Assembly: GCF_000003195.3 (NCBI RefSeq)
Contig: NC_012870.2
Coordinates: 49,976,396-50,040,395, forward strand
Direction of reading: 5' to 3'
DNA: 64,000 nt
From: Sorghum bicolor
Taxonomy: Eukaryota; Streptophyta; Magnoliopsida; Poales; Poaceae
In this document: positions 1-10,926 of the stretch, piece by piece
Layout of the letters: each line of letters starts with the position of its first letter
Position numbering within the stretch: the first letter of the stretch is position 1
Program-made: the position numbers and the translations under genes
The notes under the pieces: generated by a model
Told to the model about the DNA's origin: nothing
Seen by the model: the letters and a program-made list of their open reading frames with translations, nothing else
The model's database searches: none

Positions 1-1873
1 AAGTAAAATCACTCTACTGGGATACAAGTGTCAAACAACAGATTTCATATTTTTACAATTTGCATAATATCATAAGAAACACCCACAAAATTTTCCAGAT
101 TTATTGCATGACCCAATTAATTATTAAAAATCATAAATCACTGCCATGCAAGCATTTAAATTACCATAAATTCATTTATACACCAAATAATATGTAGTAA
201 TATTTTCCCAGTGAGTAAACACACATGCAAAGCCAACAAAACAAATTTTACATTTTTCAGAGCCCTATTTTGTTTACTATGCCTTTTCCAAGTTTGACAA
301 AAACATGGATTAAATATACTTACACAGAAAAGTTACTTAATCATGACATGCAAACATACTAGGCTATAGATCTGGAAATAAGGAATACACCAAAATTTAT
401 TTCATAATTTTTGGAGCTATATTCATCAAGATATGGATTTTTAAACATTTAAATCATTTTCCTGGAAATTATTTCTCTGAAAACAAATCAAATCCATCCC
501 GAGACCTGCTAGGTGCACCCGGTGCAGTGCACCCGCGGCCGCTGACGAGCGGACCCGCCTGCCAGCCGGGCCCGCTGGTCAGAGCGCAGAGGGGGAGGAA
601 CTCTGGCGAGCCGGAGCTCACCGTCGGCGACCCCTTTTGGCGAATCAAGCGGCTCTACACGCTCTACGGCTCACGGCGGACCTAGCGCACCCATTTGCGC
701 GGCCTAAAACGGACCGGAGCAGGCTCGCCACCGGCCATGGCGGAGCGGCGGCGCTGCTCATCGTCGGTACGGGACGCCGGCTCGGTAGAGCGTGGCTGGA
801 GGGGCTTGCGAGCATCGCGGTGCCAAGGCGAACACGATGCGCCAACTACGCAACACCGGAAGGCATGGAGACGCGCGGATCACGCGTGCGGCGGCGGAGC
901 TCTCGCCGGAGAAGAAAACGAGGGCGAGCGGGGCTCACCGTGCCTTACCGAGCGCTCGGACGAGTGTTCCGCAACGGCGGAGCGAGGGCGGAGCTCGGGG
1001 AAGAATTAATCGAAGAATGGCGCACGCACGGGGGAGGAACAGCCGAGGCGGAGCTCAGGCTCCAATGGCGACGGCGGCGCTCTGCGCGTGCGGAGCGAGG
1101 GTGAGAGAGCGAGAGAGAGAGAGAGCTGAGGGGCGCGAATGGGAGCGGGGGCGGAGGCGAGCGCGACCGGGGCACTTTGGTGGCCGACCGGGATGCGTCC
1201 TCGCTGCCGCATGCCCGCCACGCGGCGGCCGGGTCCTGCCGGCGCGCCACGGCGTCACGGCGAGGCCATCCGCGCGCGGACGCGGGCGCGAGCGCGGGGA
1301 AGGGGGAGGGGAGAGCGCGGGCGGGCCGAGCCAGCTTCGGCCAGTGGGCCATAAGCGAGGCCGCGGCCTGCTAGCGCCCCCTTTTCCCTTTTCCATTTTT
1401 TTTTGAATTTCTTTTCTTAAATCCTCTTCCAAAAGCATTTTGACCATTTTCAAATCATTTTCACCACTTTCACCCAAAAGCAAAGTGGTGCCAAACTAAA
1501 AACTCTACAACTTTGCTTTCATAGGTAAGACCAAATTCTAAATAGAATTTGAATTACAAATTAAAACTTAGTTCTAGGTTTTTAAATAAAGTTATTTTGG
1601 ATATTTTGTATAAATTCCATTTCTCAATTTCCATAGCTCCAAAAATTGCACAAAAATGTTCTTAATTCTTCTTACACATAAAGCAACCTAATTTGAATAT
1701 TTCACAATTTTAGAAGCAAGCATCCTATTTTTAACATATTTAAAACACATGAAATGATGCACATAAAATCATATTCTTAAAAGAATGACATGCTCATGAA
1801 GCTTATGATTGATGAGAATGCTTATGCATGTTGTGAGGGGACTAAATGCTTGCTTAACACCTAGGGTGTTACA
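1..1873 (-). mobile_element. Element F: partial LTR, Tekay/Del-like Ty3 element
   Basis: Read on the minus strand this begins at 1873 with TGTAACACCCTAGG, the same TGTAACACCC terminus as the LTRs at 5813 and 47213. It also has their layout: AT-rich start, a GC-rich block (about 500-1380), then AT-rich again. No retroviral protein motif is visible, and the open frames in the GC-rich block are compositional. The rest of the element lies left of the window. It interrupts the antisense gene of element E. The orientation is inferred from layout, because both LTR ends carry the same inverted terminal motif. Confidence 0.6.
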
Positions 1874-3505
1874 TCACTGGCCCCTGGTCTAGGCCAGGGG
1901 AGCCCACGGGCGAAGAGGCCCCTGCTCGGGGCGGTGTCGGGACCCTCCCTTCTCTGGCTGGAGGAGTCTGGACTCTGCCTTCCTCCTCTGCAACAATACT
2001 CAGGGGAGGGGTCCTTGCTGCCTCCCCATCCCTCGGCAGAGTGCTCGTAGCGGCACTCGCCGGGGCAGATTGTCCCTCGGCGCCTGTAGCAGCGGCTGCC
2101 GCCGCAGGCTGATCTGTAGCATGTGGCGCGGCGTTTTCAACGACGGCAGCAGGCTCGGACGTCCTCTGCTCCACGACTTGGTCGGGGTTGACGTCCGACG
2201 CCGCGCTAAACAACAAAGCGGCATTTTCAACAACAGCAAAAAAAAGCACCAAAATACGTAAGTTGAACACTTACAGGTCTGATCGATGGTGGGTTGCGGT
2301 GAACCTCCTCCTAGCCCTGCCGGTCGGCGCCTGTGCCCCCGTTTCTGCGACGCGCGGCGCAGGAGGGTCGCTGGCCACCCGATCAGTGGTGGCCGGCGCA
2401 TTGTCCGGACGGCTACAAGGCCTTCGGACCAGCGACGGTGCGGCCTACTCCTCCTCATCGTCGTCGTCGGTGATCCGGACGAGCCGACGGCGCTTTGGTG
2501 CCTGGCTGCTCTCTGCCGGCAGCGTCGGCGTAGGTGAAGGTTGCCAATGGCCTCTTCCCAGCCACCCTGTCCTCGGTGGTCAGGGCGGGACGGGCTTGCT
2601 CCTCCTCACTCCTGGTGTCCGAGCACACCGAGCAGCGTCCTCCTCCGGCGGATCGTCCCCTGCGGGATTCTCCATCCCAGGTGCTAGTGACACATACACT
2701 GTGCACCGGTCAACATCTCCGATCTGCAAAAGTAACAAAGACAAGTCAGCAGCTGCCAATAACAAACGCTAAGAAGGCACAATCAGTAAATAGCGATACC
2801 TTAGGAGCTGGTCGCCCCAGCTTGAAGGCTTGCATCCGATCACTACCACGGATGAAGCTCCCGTCCGCAAAGTTGAACAGTTCGTTCAACAGCTGCTGAA
2901 CCTCCGCCTTCTCCAGGATCTCAGGCGTCATCCTGGTCGGGTCCTGGCTTCCACAATACTCATACGCTGAGTGAACCCTCTTCTGGCAGGGCATCACCTG
3001 GCGACAAACGAAGTTGCCGACCACACCTAGCCCGTCCAAACGCGACCAGTCGATCAGTTTTATCAGATCTGCTACCTGGCCGGTGAACTCTGGGCGGTCG
3101 GTCCAACTGACCCTCTTCTCGGGGATGTACCCCACGTCGCAGAACATGGAGCTGCCCGGTTCTTCCGTGACGTAGAACCACTTCTTGTACCATTCGGTTA
3201 GGGAAGTGTTCCACGGACAGCTCAGATAACGGTTCTTCATCCCCTCGCGAAGATTGAGGTATACTCCACCTGCAATCTTGGAGCCTCCAACCGCTCCCTT
3301 GTTCCTCAAACACAAAAAAATAGCGAAAAAGATCGAAGTGCGGCTCTATGGCAACATAGGCCTCGCACAGATGAATGAAGGTGGAGATGAGAAGGATTGA
3401 GTTCGGGTGCAGATTGCAAATCCCGATCTCATAGTACAAGAGAAGACCCTGAAGAAAAGGATGGACAGGAACCCCAAAACCCCTCTTAACAAAATTTTCG
3501 TACAA
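1874..3505 (-). pseudogene. antisense intron-containing gene of element E (PF04195-like protein)
   Basis: The minus-strand frame from 3505 encodes a segment with RGFGVPVHPF and PNSILLISTFIHLCEA. I recognise this as the plant retroelement-associated 'putative gypsy type transposon' family (PF04195); the molecular function is unknown. A frameshift lies at a run of seven A (+ strand 3314-3320), and the reading continues at 3315-2800 (motifs WYKKWFYV, WTDRPEF). Two GT-AG introns are visible on the minus strand: 2799-2724 (76 nt, donor GTATCG, acceptor TTTTGCAG) and 2274-2206 (69 nt, donor GTAAGT, acceptor TTGTTTAG). The last exon is Ala/Pro-rich and is cut by F at 1873. A further frame change lies between about 2700 and 2580. 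The true start is uncertain. The copy is broken. Confidence 0.65.
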
Positions 3506-3670
3506 ATTGATGGTTTCCTTTTCTCAAACCACGCAAAGGGTGGCTGCACAGTTACCAGGCGCAACTTTTCATGCAACCATCTGACATTATGTCAGGAGGT
3601 CTCGTCATGTCAATCATTTGTGTGGTAAGATTTTTTCAAAATAAACAGACAAAAATTGGGAGAGGGTCGA

Positions 3671-4090
3671 CAATCCGGGGACTGCACCGACCACCGAGCA
3701 CTGTATGCTCGGGGACTGGTCGCCGAGTTTGTCAGCTCAACAATTCGGGGACTGCACCGACCACCGAGCACTGTATGCTCGGGGACTGGTCGCCCAGTCT
3801 GTTAGCTCGGGAATTCAGAGACTGCACCGACCACCGAGCACTGTATGCTCGGGGACTGGTCGCCCAGTTTGTCAGCTCAACAATTCGGGGACTGCACCGA
3901 CCACTGAGCACTGTATGCTCGGGGACTGGTCGCCCAGTCTGTTAGCTCGGGAATTCAGAGACTGCACCGACCACCGAGCACTTGATGCTCGGGGACTGGT
4001 CGCCCAGTCCGCTAGTTCGGGAATCTGCGGTTTGTACCGATCTCCGAGCATTGTACACCCGGGGACTAGTTGATTAGCTCGCCAAATTGA
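3671..4090. repeat. 70-bp tandem repeat, six units, dimeric order
   Basis: The landmark actgcaccga (last copy diverged) recurs at 3681, 3751, 3821, 3891, 3961 and 4031, exactly 70 bp apart. Units carry ggggactggtcgcc and gagcactgtatgctc. Two subtypes alternate: the units at 3751 and 3891 are preceded by cagctcaacaattc, and those at 3821 and 3961 by agctcgggaattcagag. The real period is therefore a 140-bp dimer. It lies between the antisense gene's 5' end and the 3' LTR of E. Confidence 0.9.
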
Positions 4091-4608
4091 TAAGTCTACC
4101 CGGCAATAAACGAGTACGAGATGCTCGGGGACTGGATAATTTTAATTTTTTAGACCTTGCTCCAAGGTTCATAGCCTTCCAGCAAGCTCGGGAACTACAT
4201 CGGTACGATGCATCTGGCGATGCATCTCACATTCAAAATTACTCTGAGGATTTTTTCTTTTGAACCTGGCACCACGTGCCTACGTCACCTACTACCAGGT
4301 TCGGGGACTAAGTGGGCACACTTCACCTTGCGGTGAACTTGCTTACTTTTTTGAAGGTCTGTACTTTTCAGAAAAGTAAAGTGGGCACACTTCACTGAAA
4401 AAGAAATATTTTTTCTCAAGAGCACCATGCATTTTTCGAACAATTGGCTTCTTCGATGATGATGTTGATCAAATATCTTTAGATTTGGTCAAAATACTAT
4501 TGCAATTGTTTGGGCAACTTTCATGTTGATTGAAGACATCAAGTTTCACTGGTCGAAGAAGCTCAAGACAGCGTGTTACTTCACAATACATGGAGCTCAG
4601 GGACTAGC
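4091..4608 (+). other. untranslated stretch of element E before its 3' LTR
   Basis: No gene is visible. Versions of the phrase gctcggggact recur (near 4112, 4187, 4297 and 4594), continuing the motif of the upstream tandem repeat. A short repeat, agtgggcacacttcac, occurs near 4310 and 4380. The expected polypurine tract next to the LTR is weak (gagctcagggactagc). Confidence 0.6.
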
Positions 4609-5069
4609 TGTGGGGGTATAAACCCCTATACCCTTACGGCTAGACTTGGGCCAGGAGGCTTGGCCCATTACGAGACAAGCTCAAGGTTTGATCCGACACC
4701 TCGGGGTTTCGCGCAAGGAACCAAGACGTGGAGATCAAGCAGGATTCTAGTCGGTTAGAATAGGAATTGATATCGAACTATCTATGGCAATTGTAACCGA
4801 CTAGGATTAGCTTCCAGATCTGTAACCCTGCCCTCCGGACTATATAAGGAGAGGCAAGGGACCCCCCTAGGATATCATTATTCTCTCAACACAAATCAAT
4901 ACAACCAGACGTAGGACGTAGGTATTACGCCAACTCGGCAGCCGAACCTGGATAAAAAGCTTGTCTGTGTCTTGCGTCACCATCGAGTTCGTATTTTGCG
5001 CACCGTCTACCGACAAACTACTACCGTGGGTATACCCTAAGGTAGACTGCCGACTAGCTTTCGTCGACA
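4609..5069 (+). repeat. 3' LTR of element E (461 bp)
   Basis: It starts TGTGGGGGTATAAACCCC and ends TTTCGTCGACA, with TG...CA termini. A TATA box (TATATAA) lies at 4841-4847. The block GGTTTGATCCGAC (4685-4697) is also found in unrelated Athila-type LTRs of this window. The following 5 bp, tcttg, are the presumed target-site copy in B2. Confidence 0.8.
4841..4847 (+). promoter_or_regulatory. TATA box of the E LTR
   Basis: TATATAAGG lies in a GC-rich setting (ctccggac before it, gagaggcaaggg after it), 232 bp into the LTR. This is the usual position of the U3 core promoter. Confidence 0.6.
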
Positions 5070-5812
5070 TCTTGATTTTGTTGAGGACAGTTGTAGTAAT
5101 TGTTGTTGTTATTATTGTTGATGTAGTTCACATCCTCAAGCATCTCAGGGCAGTGATTGCCTGAGTGTCCAATATCTTCACACTCCTCAGAAGTCATGTG
5201 AGAGTCGTAGATGTGCATAACTTCTTTCTTGTCTCTAGATTTATCATCGAGCTTCTTCATGAGCAGGTCTAGCTATGGAGACAGCATGTCACCTCCTTGA
5301 GCTGGTGCATACCTCCACCTCTCTTGCGTGTCTGGGTTCTCTCTTCATTCCACCCTTGGTTGGACGCCATCTTCTCCACAAGAGCTGTGGCTTTTGGTAT
5401 GGTGAGTGATAGGAATGCTCCTCCAGCTGCAGCATCATGGTCTCTCGGGCACTGTTGCCGAGCCCATGATAAAACGTTTGCATCAGTAGCCAGCTCTCCA
5501 TTCCATGATGCGGACATTCTAGGATGTAGTCTTGGAAGCGCTCCCATGCTTCTGGAACGGATTCATCATGTTGTTGCTGAAAACTTGTAATTTTCCCACG
5601 GAGAGCATTGGTCTTGCCCATGGGAAAGAACTTAGCCAGAAAGTTCGTGGAGCAGAGTGCCCACGTAGTATTCTTCTCCTTTGTAGCGTAGAACCACTGC
5701 TTTGCTCTCCCTAATAGTGAGAATGGGAAGAGGCGAAGTAGTATAGCATCTCTGGGGACTCCTGATATGGTGAATGTGCTGCATATCTCCAGAAAGTGTT
5801 GGAGATGAGCAC
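5070..5812 (-). pseudogene. B2 gag fragment (C-terminal half with zinc knuckle)
   Basis: Minus-strand Gag homologous to B1 61796-62534. Recognisable pieces are QQQHDESVPEAWERFQDY, the zinc-knuckle region and a poly-Asn stretch (5054-5130). The knuckle is damaged: the EECEDIGHSGNHC region has lost the first cysteine spacing seen in B1 and B4. Several frame changes occur (near 5280 and 5440). Gag packages the RNA. This fragment is non-functional, bounded by E on the left and by the LTR of G on the right. Confidence 0.75.
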
Positions 5813-8609
5813 TGTAACACCCAAAATTTGATTTCCAAACTAATAGGATTTAATTTTATTTAATTAAGTATTTTGTGCACATTTAAATTTAGCACTTAAA
5901 TAATTTTTGTGGAAAATAAAATTTATCATAAGTTTAGTAAACATTGATTGTGCATTCATGCTGGAGAATAATTGTTTTTGTGCTGTGTGTTTTGTTTGAG
6001 AATTAAAAGAACTCAAAACTATTAAAAAAGGCTTTAGAAACTATAAAAGAAAATAGAAATAAAAAAAGAAAAACCCTCCCTCTCAGCCGAAGGCCCGCTC
6101 CCTTTCCCCCCCTCCCTCGGCCCACTCTCCTTCTCTCGGCCCAGAAGCCGCAGCCCAGCACCCCCCTCTCCCCACTCGCGGCTTTGGCCCAGCAAACCAG
6201 CAGCAGCGCCCCGGCCCATTTCCACCAGCCCAGCGCACGCCCTTTCACTCTCTTTTTCTTTCGCCGACAATTAGGCCCCGCCCGTCGGCGTTTCCCCTCT
6301 CTCTTCCTATCTCACTGCCGGGACACGGCCGGGAGCTAATCGAATCCGATTTCTCGGGATTCCTTGCCAAAACGCGCAACGCCGAGCCCTATAAAGTGCC
6401 TTGCAGTGCCCCCGCGTGTTGCTCTCTGTTTCCGCCGCAAAACCAAGCCCTAGCCGCCCTAAACCGCGCGCTTTCGGATCTCGTCGAGAAATCTTCCGCC
6501 GCCGTGCATGGTCTCACCACCCCGCTAGCTCTCAGCCCGAGTAAAGCCGGTGGGTTAACTCGCGATGTATTCCTCTATCTCCCGAAGGTCTCGGTGTTGC
6601 TTTTGGTGCTCGGAAACACGAAACTGAGAAGCTCTGACGAGCTTGAGGCCTCCAGCCATGGCGCGCCGCCGTGGAGGAGCCTCCTCCGGCGAGGAGGCCG
6701 GCCAACCCTTCCCCACACGCGATTTGAGCCGTCCGATCCTGAGTCAACGCCCGAGATTAGAAGATAACGTTTTGGTGCGAGTTTTGCTAAAGAGTCCTTG
6801 CCGATTCTGGTAGTGAAGCCCGCAGTCCCTAGCGTATTCCGCTGAATACGTTTTCTCTACATTGAATACGTATTTTTGTCGGTTTGAAAGCAAAATACGT
6901 TTCCTGCTATTTACAAGTTTGCCACTGAATTTAAATTGCTTATAAAATCTTCGTTTTAAATCCGATTTGACCCATTCAAATTTCGTTAGATTCATATTTA
7001 CGAGCTCTACATGTTAGAAGTATTTATTCTCTGTTTTGAAACTTTTTATTTTCGCAGTAGCAATTAATTAATTATTTATCTATAGAAAATCTTGGAAAAT
7101 TCATAACTTCTACATTTTAACTCCGATTTTCGTGAACTTTACGTTTGTGTGATCGTAGCGCTGCATAGAACATTTTGATAAACTTTTATATTTGTTTTAC
7201 CACTGTTTGGTGTATTGTTCTAATTATAACTTGTTTGCTTCGTGTATGATTGTCTATATTGGATTGCGTGTTGTTGGCTGATGATCGGGTATAGACGGTG
7301 AGCGATACGTTGGTGATCAAGATCAAACTTTTAGCGACCAGCAGCAGGCTCAGGAGAGCTTTGATCAAGGCAAGTATAACCTGGGACTATCCTTGTTACC
7401 TATACACAATCAATACAATATATATCATATGCGTGTGTCCACCTTGATGACCATAGCAAAATCATAGATGATTGTTATCCTGAATTCCTTGTTACCTATT
7501 TGGATTTGCATTTGGGTAGTTCTTGCTAGTGCTTGATTATAATCCATGATCTTGTAACATTAATGTTTGGATATACAATAAACAATAAAATAAGCTTTCT
7601 AGCAACTTGAATATAAAGGGTGGAAAGAACTCTAGCTTTTGCTAGATTGATCTTGACCCTCCATAAGGACTTATCCCTTGGCAAAAGCTGGGACAACTCG
7701 TACAACCATGAGGGATATATGGCTCTGGTTTGAGCTCAGTATGAGGACCTTTTTCTAGCTTGTTAGCGGTTACCTTAAATGGCGTAAGAATGGCTAGACA
7801 CGTAGGGTATAGTGTGGCCTCTGTCCATGTGTATAGGCTGCGGGTTATGTGCCATGGAAGGGGGCTCTATATCTGCCTGTCGAGTGAATCTAATGGCCCT
7901 AACTTGTTAGACAAAACCTTTGAAAGGCTTCATAGTGATCCCTGCCGACCTCCCTAGGAAGGGGGTTAAGAGACTTGCAACCTCGGGCGAAAGGGTAAAT
8001 CATGACTCATGGGTAAAGCTGTACAACCTCTGCAGAGTGTTAAATCTGCTATACTAGCCATGCCCACGGATACGGGCGGCCCGAAAAACTGACGGAATAG
8101 ATGGACACTGATGAACATGATTAATGAAAATAAAGGATGGTTTATTATGTTGTTTATATGTGTTATTCATATTTCTTATATACATTGATCATGTGGTTAT
8201 GGGATTTAATTATGCTACCTTGATATTTGCTATCCAATGATTAAATATGCTATCTACTTATAAAAGCTAAATGCAGTCAAACCAGTGTCAGCTAATTGAG
8301 CCTCATGAACTCCTGGTTATACTTGTTGAGTACGATATGTGCTCACGGTTGCTATTTCCCCAAACCGCAGGAGAAGTTTAGGCTTGTGATCAACCAGTCA
8401 GTTGGATCCTGCAGAGTGAAGTTAATACCCGAAGTTTGGAGTTGTCTATCCGCTGTTTGCTATCAGGTTATCTCTTTTATACTAAGTACGTTATATATTT
8501 ATGCATTGTCTTTTGATATTACCCCTTATTTGTAGCTATATGTGAGATTTGACTTCTAAAACTCACATATGGTGCATATCTGATTTTGTCCTTAAAATCG
8601 GGTATTACA
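5813..8609 (+). repeat. 5' LTR of element G (2797 bp)
   Basis: It begins TGTAACACCCAAAATTTG and ends AAATCGGGTATTACA. A GC-rich block (about 6070-6760) is flanked by AT-rich sequence. The segment 7660-8110 (ccataaggacttatc, ctcagtatgaggacct, ctagcttgttag) is closely shared with solo LTR D at 49800-50200, so G and D are one family. Confidence 0.85.
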
Positions 8610-8612
8610 AAG

Positions 8613-8624
8613 TGGTATCAGAGC
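8613..8624 (+). other. primer binding site of element G
   Basis: TGGTATCAGAGC lies 3 bp after the LTR end. This is the initiator-methionine tRNA type of primer site common in plant LTR elements. It fixes G on the plus strand. Confidence 0.85.
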
Positions 8625-8990
8625 AATGCTGGCTGTAGGACACAAACCTAGTTAGAAATTGGTCGTCTTAAGGTTTTGGAAATTATTATAACACCCTTGT
8701 TCCATAAACCTTGGTATTTTCCTCTATACTATATCTCTACCCTTGCTATTCCTCTCTACCTTGTTGCTTATTTCAAAAGTATACTTGTTCTCATTTTCAC
8801 TCTTTGATTTGATAAGCTTTTAGAATCTTCTCTTACCACCTGCTTACGTAGTTGAAAAAGAATTTTAGGATCTTTACCCTTACTATGAAGAGAACGATAG
8901 TATCGCTAGTTGAGTGAAGTGTAAACCTTCAATGCTTAATTGGTTTGTTATTATGTTTATGCTTGATTTGGATCTTTGTTTATGCTTAAC
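8625..8990 (+). other. leader remnant of element G
   Basis: Untranslated AT-rich sequence between the PBS and the breakpoint with B2 gag. No coding motif is visible. Confidence 0.5.
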
Positions 8991-9123
8991 TTCGGTGTTC
9001 TTCTTGATTGGATGAAGCTTCGTGCTGAAGTGTTGATGATCTCTTTTTGAGCTTGGCTCTTGTTTTTCTGAATAATGCTTCGGGATTGTCAACAAAATTT
9101 TCTAGAAGATGTCTTCTATTCAT
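8991..9123 (-). pseudogene. B2 gag N-terminus
   Basis: The ATG at 9123-9121 opens the same reading as B1 62858 (MNRRHL, then NPEALFRK). It is lost at the junction with G after about 44 codons. Here the A run after the arginine codon is one base shorter than in B1. Confidence 0.7.
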
Positions 9124-9256
9124 ACATTACCCTGCATAAGATAAAATAGAAAAATATTGGGGTAAAATTGTATGAGAGAATTGATAATCTCAATCATATT
9201 AGTGACGCGAATGATGACTCAAAATTCCATATTCATTCCAGATTAGTAATCAACCT

Positions 9257-9274
9257 TCCCCTGCAACGGCGCCA
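9257..9274 (-). other. primer binding site of B2
   Basis: On the minus strand TGGCGCCGTTGCAGGGGA, one base off the TGGCGCCGTTGCCGGGGA type used by B1, C and I. It sits 8 bp inside the LTR edge. Confidence 0.75.
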
Positions 9275-9282
9275 AAAATGCT

Positions 9283-10926
9283 TGTTGGGCATTCTTAACG
9301 TCACTACCAAAAGTAGACTTAGTTTTCTAATTCTGATAACGGCGCCAAAAATGCCAAACCTATCCCTCATGCCACTTAAGCCAAGTTGTCATCCCCAGCA
9401 TGACATGAGAGACGCGGTATTGAAATATGCAATTGCTCTTCTAAATAAATAATAAATGAGATCTGCAAGCGCATAGATTAATACCGATGTAGCATTTTAA
9501 CCGGGGAGTATTCCAGGTATCGTTATTTATATTTTTACCACTGGGAAGGGATTGCTAAACATCAATGTTGACTATAGAATGGAATATAGAATTGAGTATC
9601 TATCATTGCATGTATAATTGAGAGCAGTTATCTATCTCTTTCATACAGGGATAAGTGTCACATAAAAGATAGATAAAGTATAAATGGTGACAAAGATAAT
9701 TAATCTGATCAGCATAAGCCACATATAAATATGATAAGCACAACAATAGATATTCTAGCAAGTCATTAGCATGGAATTAGGATGAACTACAAGAATATTT
9801 CCTAAGTTATTCTTAACTATAAAGTATAGCATATCATAGTTAGTGCAATTATACTTGGCAATCATTGCGAGACAGGACTACGCCCATGCATAGTGATATT
9901 ATCAAGGAATATGAGAAACATCGCAATCACTCCCCTGTAACAATGTTGCTCTGCCAGCCCTGTACACGAGAGGGGGACTATATAAGAATCAATGGAGCTG
10001 TCACTACCACGAACTACCCCGCGATCTGGCATATAGAGTACAATCGCAGATAAATACGGTATAGGCACCACGCCTACACAATACTTATCATTTACCCACT
10101 GTACACATGGATAAATGCTATACGATCCTAAACATGTACATAATTCCAATCTAACTAAGCCAAGTATATACTATGATAAACTAAGAACAATATAATTGCA
10201 AATATAAACAAGTAGAGCAAAGTCATAATCAATATATTGAAGTAGAACAAAGTCATATTCATAATATTGAAGAACAAAGATGAACAATTGAAGAAAAATA
10301 GAGAATTACCAAGAATCCTCTTGACAGATCCAGAAAGCAATCGAAGATTGACTCCTAGTTCTAATCCTACGTAGCTATGCTAAACTAGAGATCTAATTGA
10401 TGTGGTGGCTCTAGGGCTTGATCAGAGGCTTCTTCTCCCAAGATGAATAATGAATTAGGGGTCTGAGGTCCTCTCGTCCACGGGCCAGGGGGTCTGCTTA
10501 TATAGTCCTTCCAAGTGAATATGGGCCATCGGATCAAACCGACATTAATCGCACGGTTTTCCTTGATCATTTAGGTCGGTGGAGCATGATCCACGAAGTT
10601 AGCTTTGATTGGCCCCGAGGCCAGAGCGGGCGCCCAAGGGGGGAGGGCGGGCATGCTGCCCCTGAGCCCGTCCAGTCTCCCGTTTGTTCCCGTGGCTTCT
10701 GGACTCTTCTAGATGTAGGATAATTGCGCGACACGTTAATATCTCTATGTAAACCTGACGTGTGGGCCTTTCTTTCATAATTCCTGATAACCCCCTGCAG
10801 AAATAGACAAACACCAAAACTCGTGGAATTCTGTCAGATAAAACCCTAAGTCTGGATGTCGGTTGCATTTGGATCCTTTTCTCTATTTATTTGCTGAGTA
10901 AATTTGATACTTAAGGACCGTCAACA
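9283..10926 (-). repeat. 5' LTR of B2 (1644 bp)
   Basis: On the minus strand it begins TGTTGACGGTCCTTAAG and ends GAATGCCCAACA. The TATA box TATATAA is at 10498-10504 (minus). Upstream of it are TCGGTTTGATCCGA (10529-10542) and a GGGCGCCCGC-type GC box near 10625. This is the reference full-length B LTR, together with 25781-27434 and 40186-41817. Confidence 0.9.

Larger units (their letters stand above)
1874..5069 (+). mobile_element. Element E: 3' part of a Tat-lineage Ty3/gypsy element
   Basis: This is the 3' end of an element reading rightwards: an antisense gene (1874-3505), a 70-bp tandem repeat (3671-4090), an untranslated stretch and a 461-bp 3' LTR (4609-5069). Sense gag-pol is missing because F cuts the copy at 1873 and the remainder is outside the window. 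It sits in the gag of B2: the flank at 5070 (tcttgattttg) continues the B2 gag sequence, matching B1 near 61796. The layout (sense pol, then antisense ORF, then LTR) is that of Tat elements and matches complete element A1. Confidence 0.7.
5813..8990 (+). mobile_element. Element G: truncated Tekay/Del-like element (5' LTR plus leader)
   Basis: The LTR at 5813-8609 is followed by a PBS and about 370 bp of leader, then an abrupt return to B2 gag near 8990. No coding region or 3' LTR remains. The right breakpoint also removed about 190 bp of B2, so this is a later deletion and not a clean end. The left flank is agcac. Confidence 0.75.
5070..10926 (-). mobile_element. Element B2: Athila-like non-autonomous element, 5' part, interrupted
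   Basis: A minus-strand element with its 5' LTR at 9283-10926, PBS at 9257-9274 and gag start at 9123. Its gag is split by G (5813-8990) and cut by E at 5069; the rest is beyond the window. Comparison with B1 shows that about 190 bp of gag (B1 62534-62724) are missing at the G insertion. It was inserted in the RT region of H, and the flank after the LTR at 10927 is gttcc. Confidence 0.8.

Noticed and set aside
637..1483. Cluster of overlapping GC-rich open frames on both strands (up to 204 codons)
   Set aside because: Arg/Ala/Gly-rich translations in several frames at once, no domain, and located in the GC-rich block typical of TGTAACACCC-type LTRs. They are compositional artefacts.
3571..4073. 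Open frames of about 120 codons with repeated peptide blocks (plus strand)
   Set aside because: They are produced by the 70-bp tandem repeat, whose length is not a multiple of three; the frame changes with each unit.
3665..4090. Regular repeat array as a possible CRISPR
   Set aside because: Units are contiguous 70-bp tandem copies with no unique spacers, in a plant retrotransposon.
6396..6767. 123-codon plus-strand frame in the G LTR
   Set aside because: It lies in the GC-rich LTR leader, has no recognisable domain and is absent from the D LTR.
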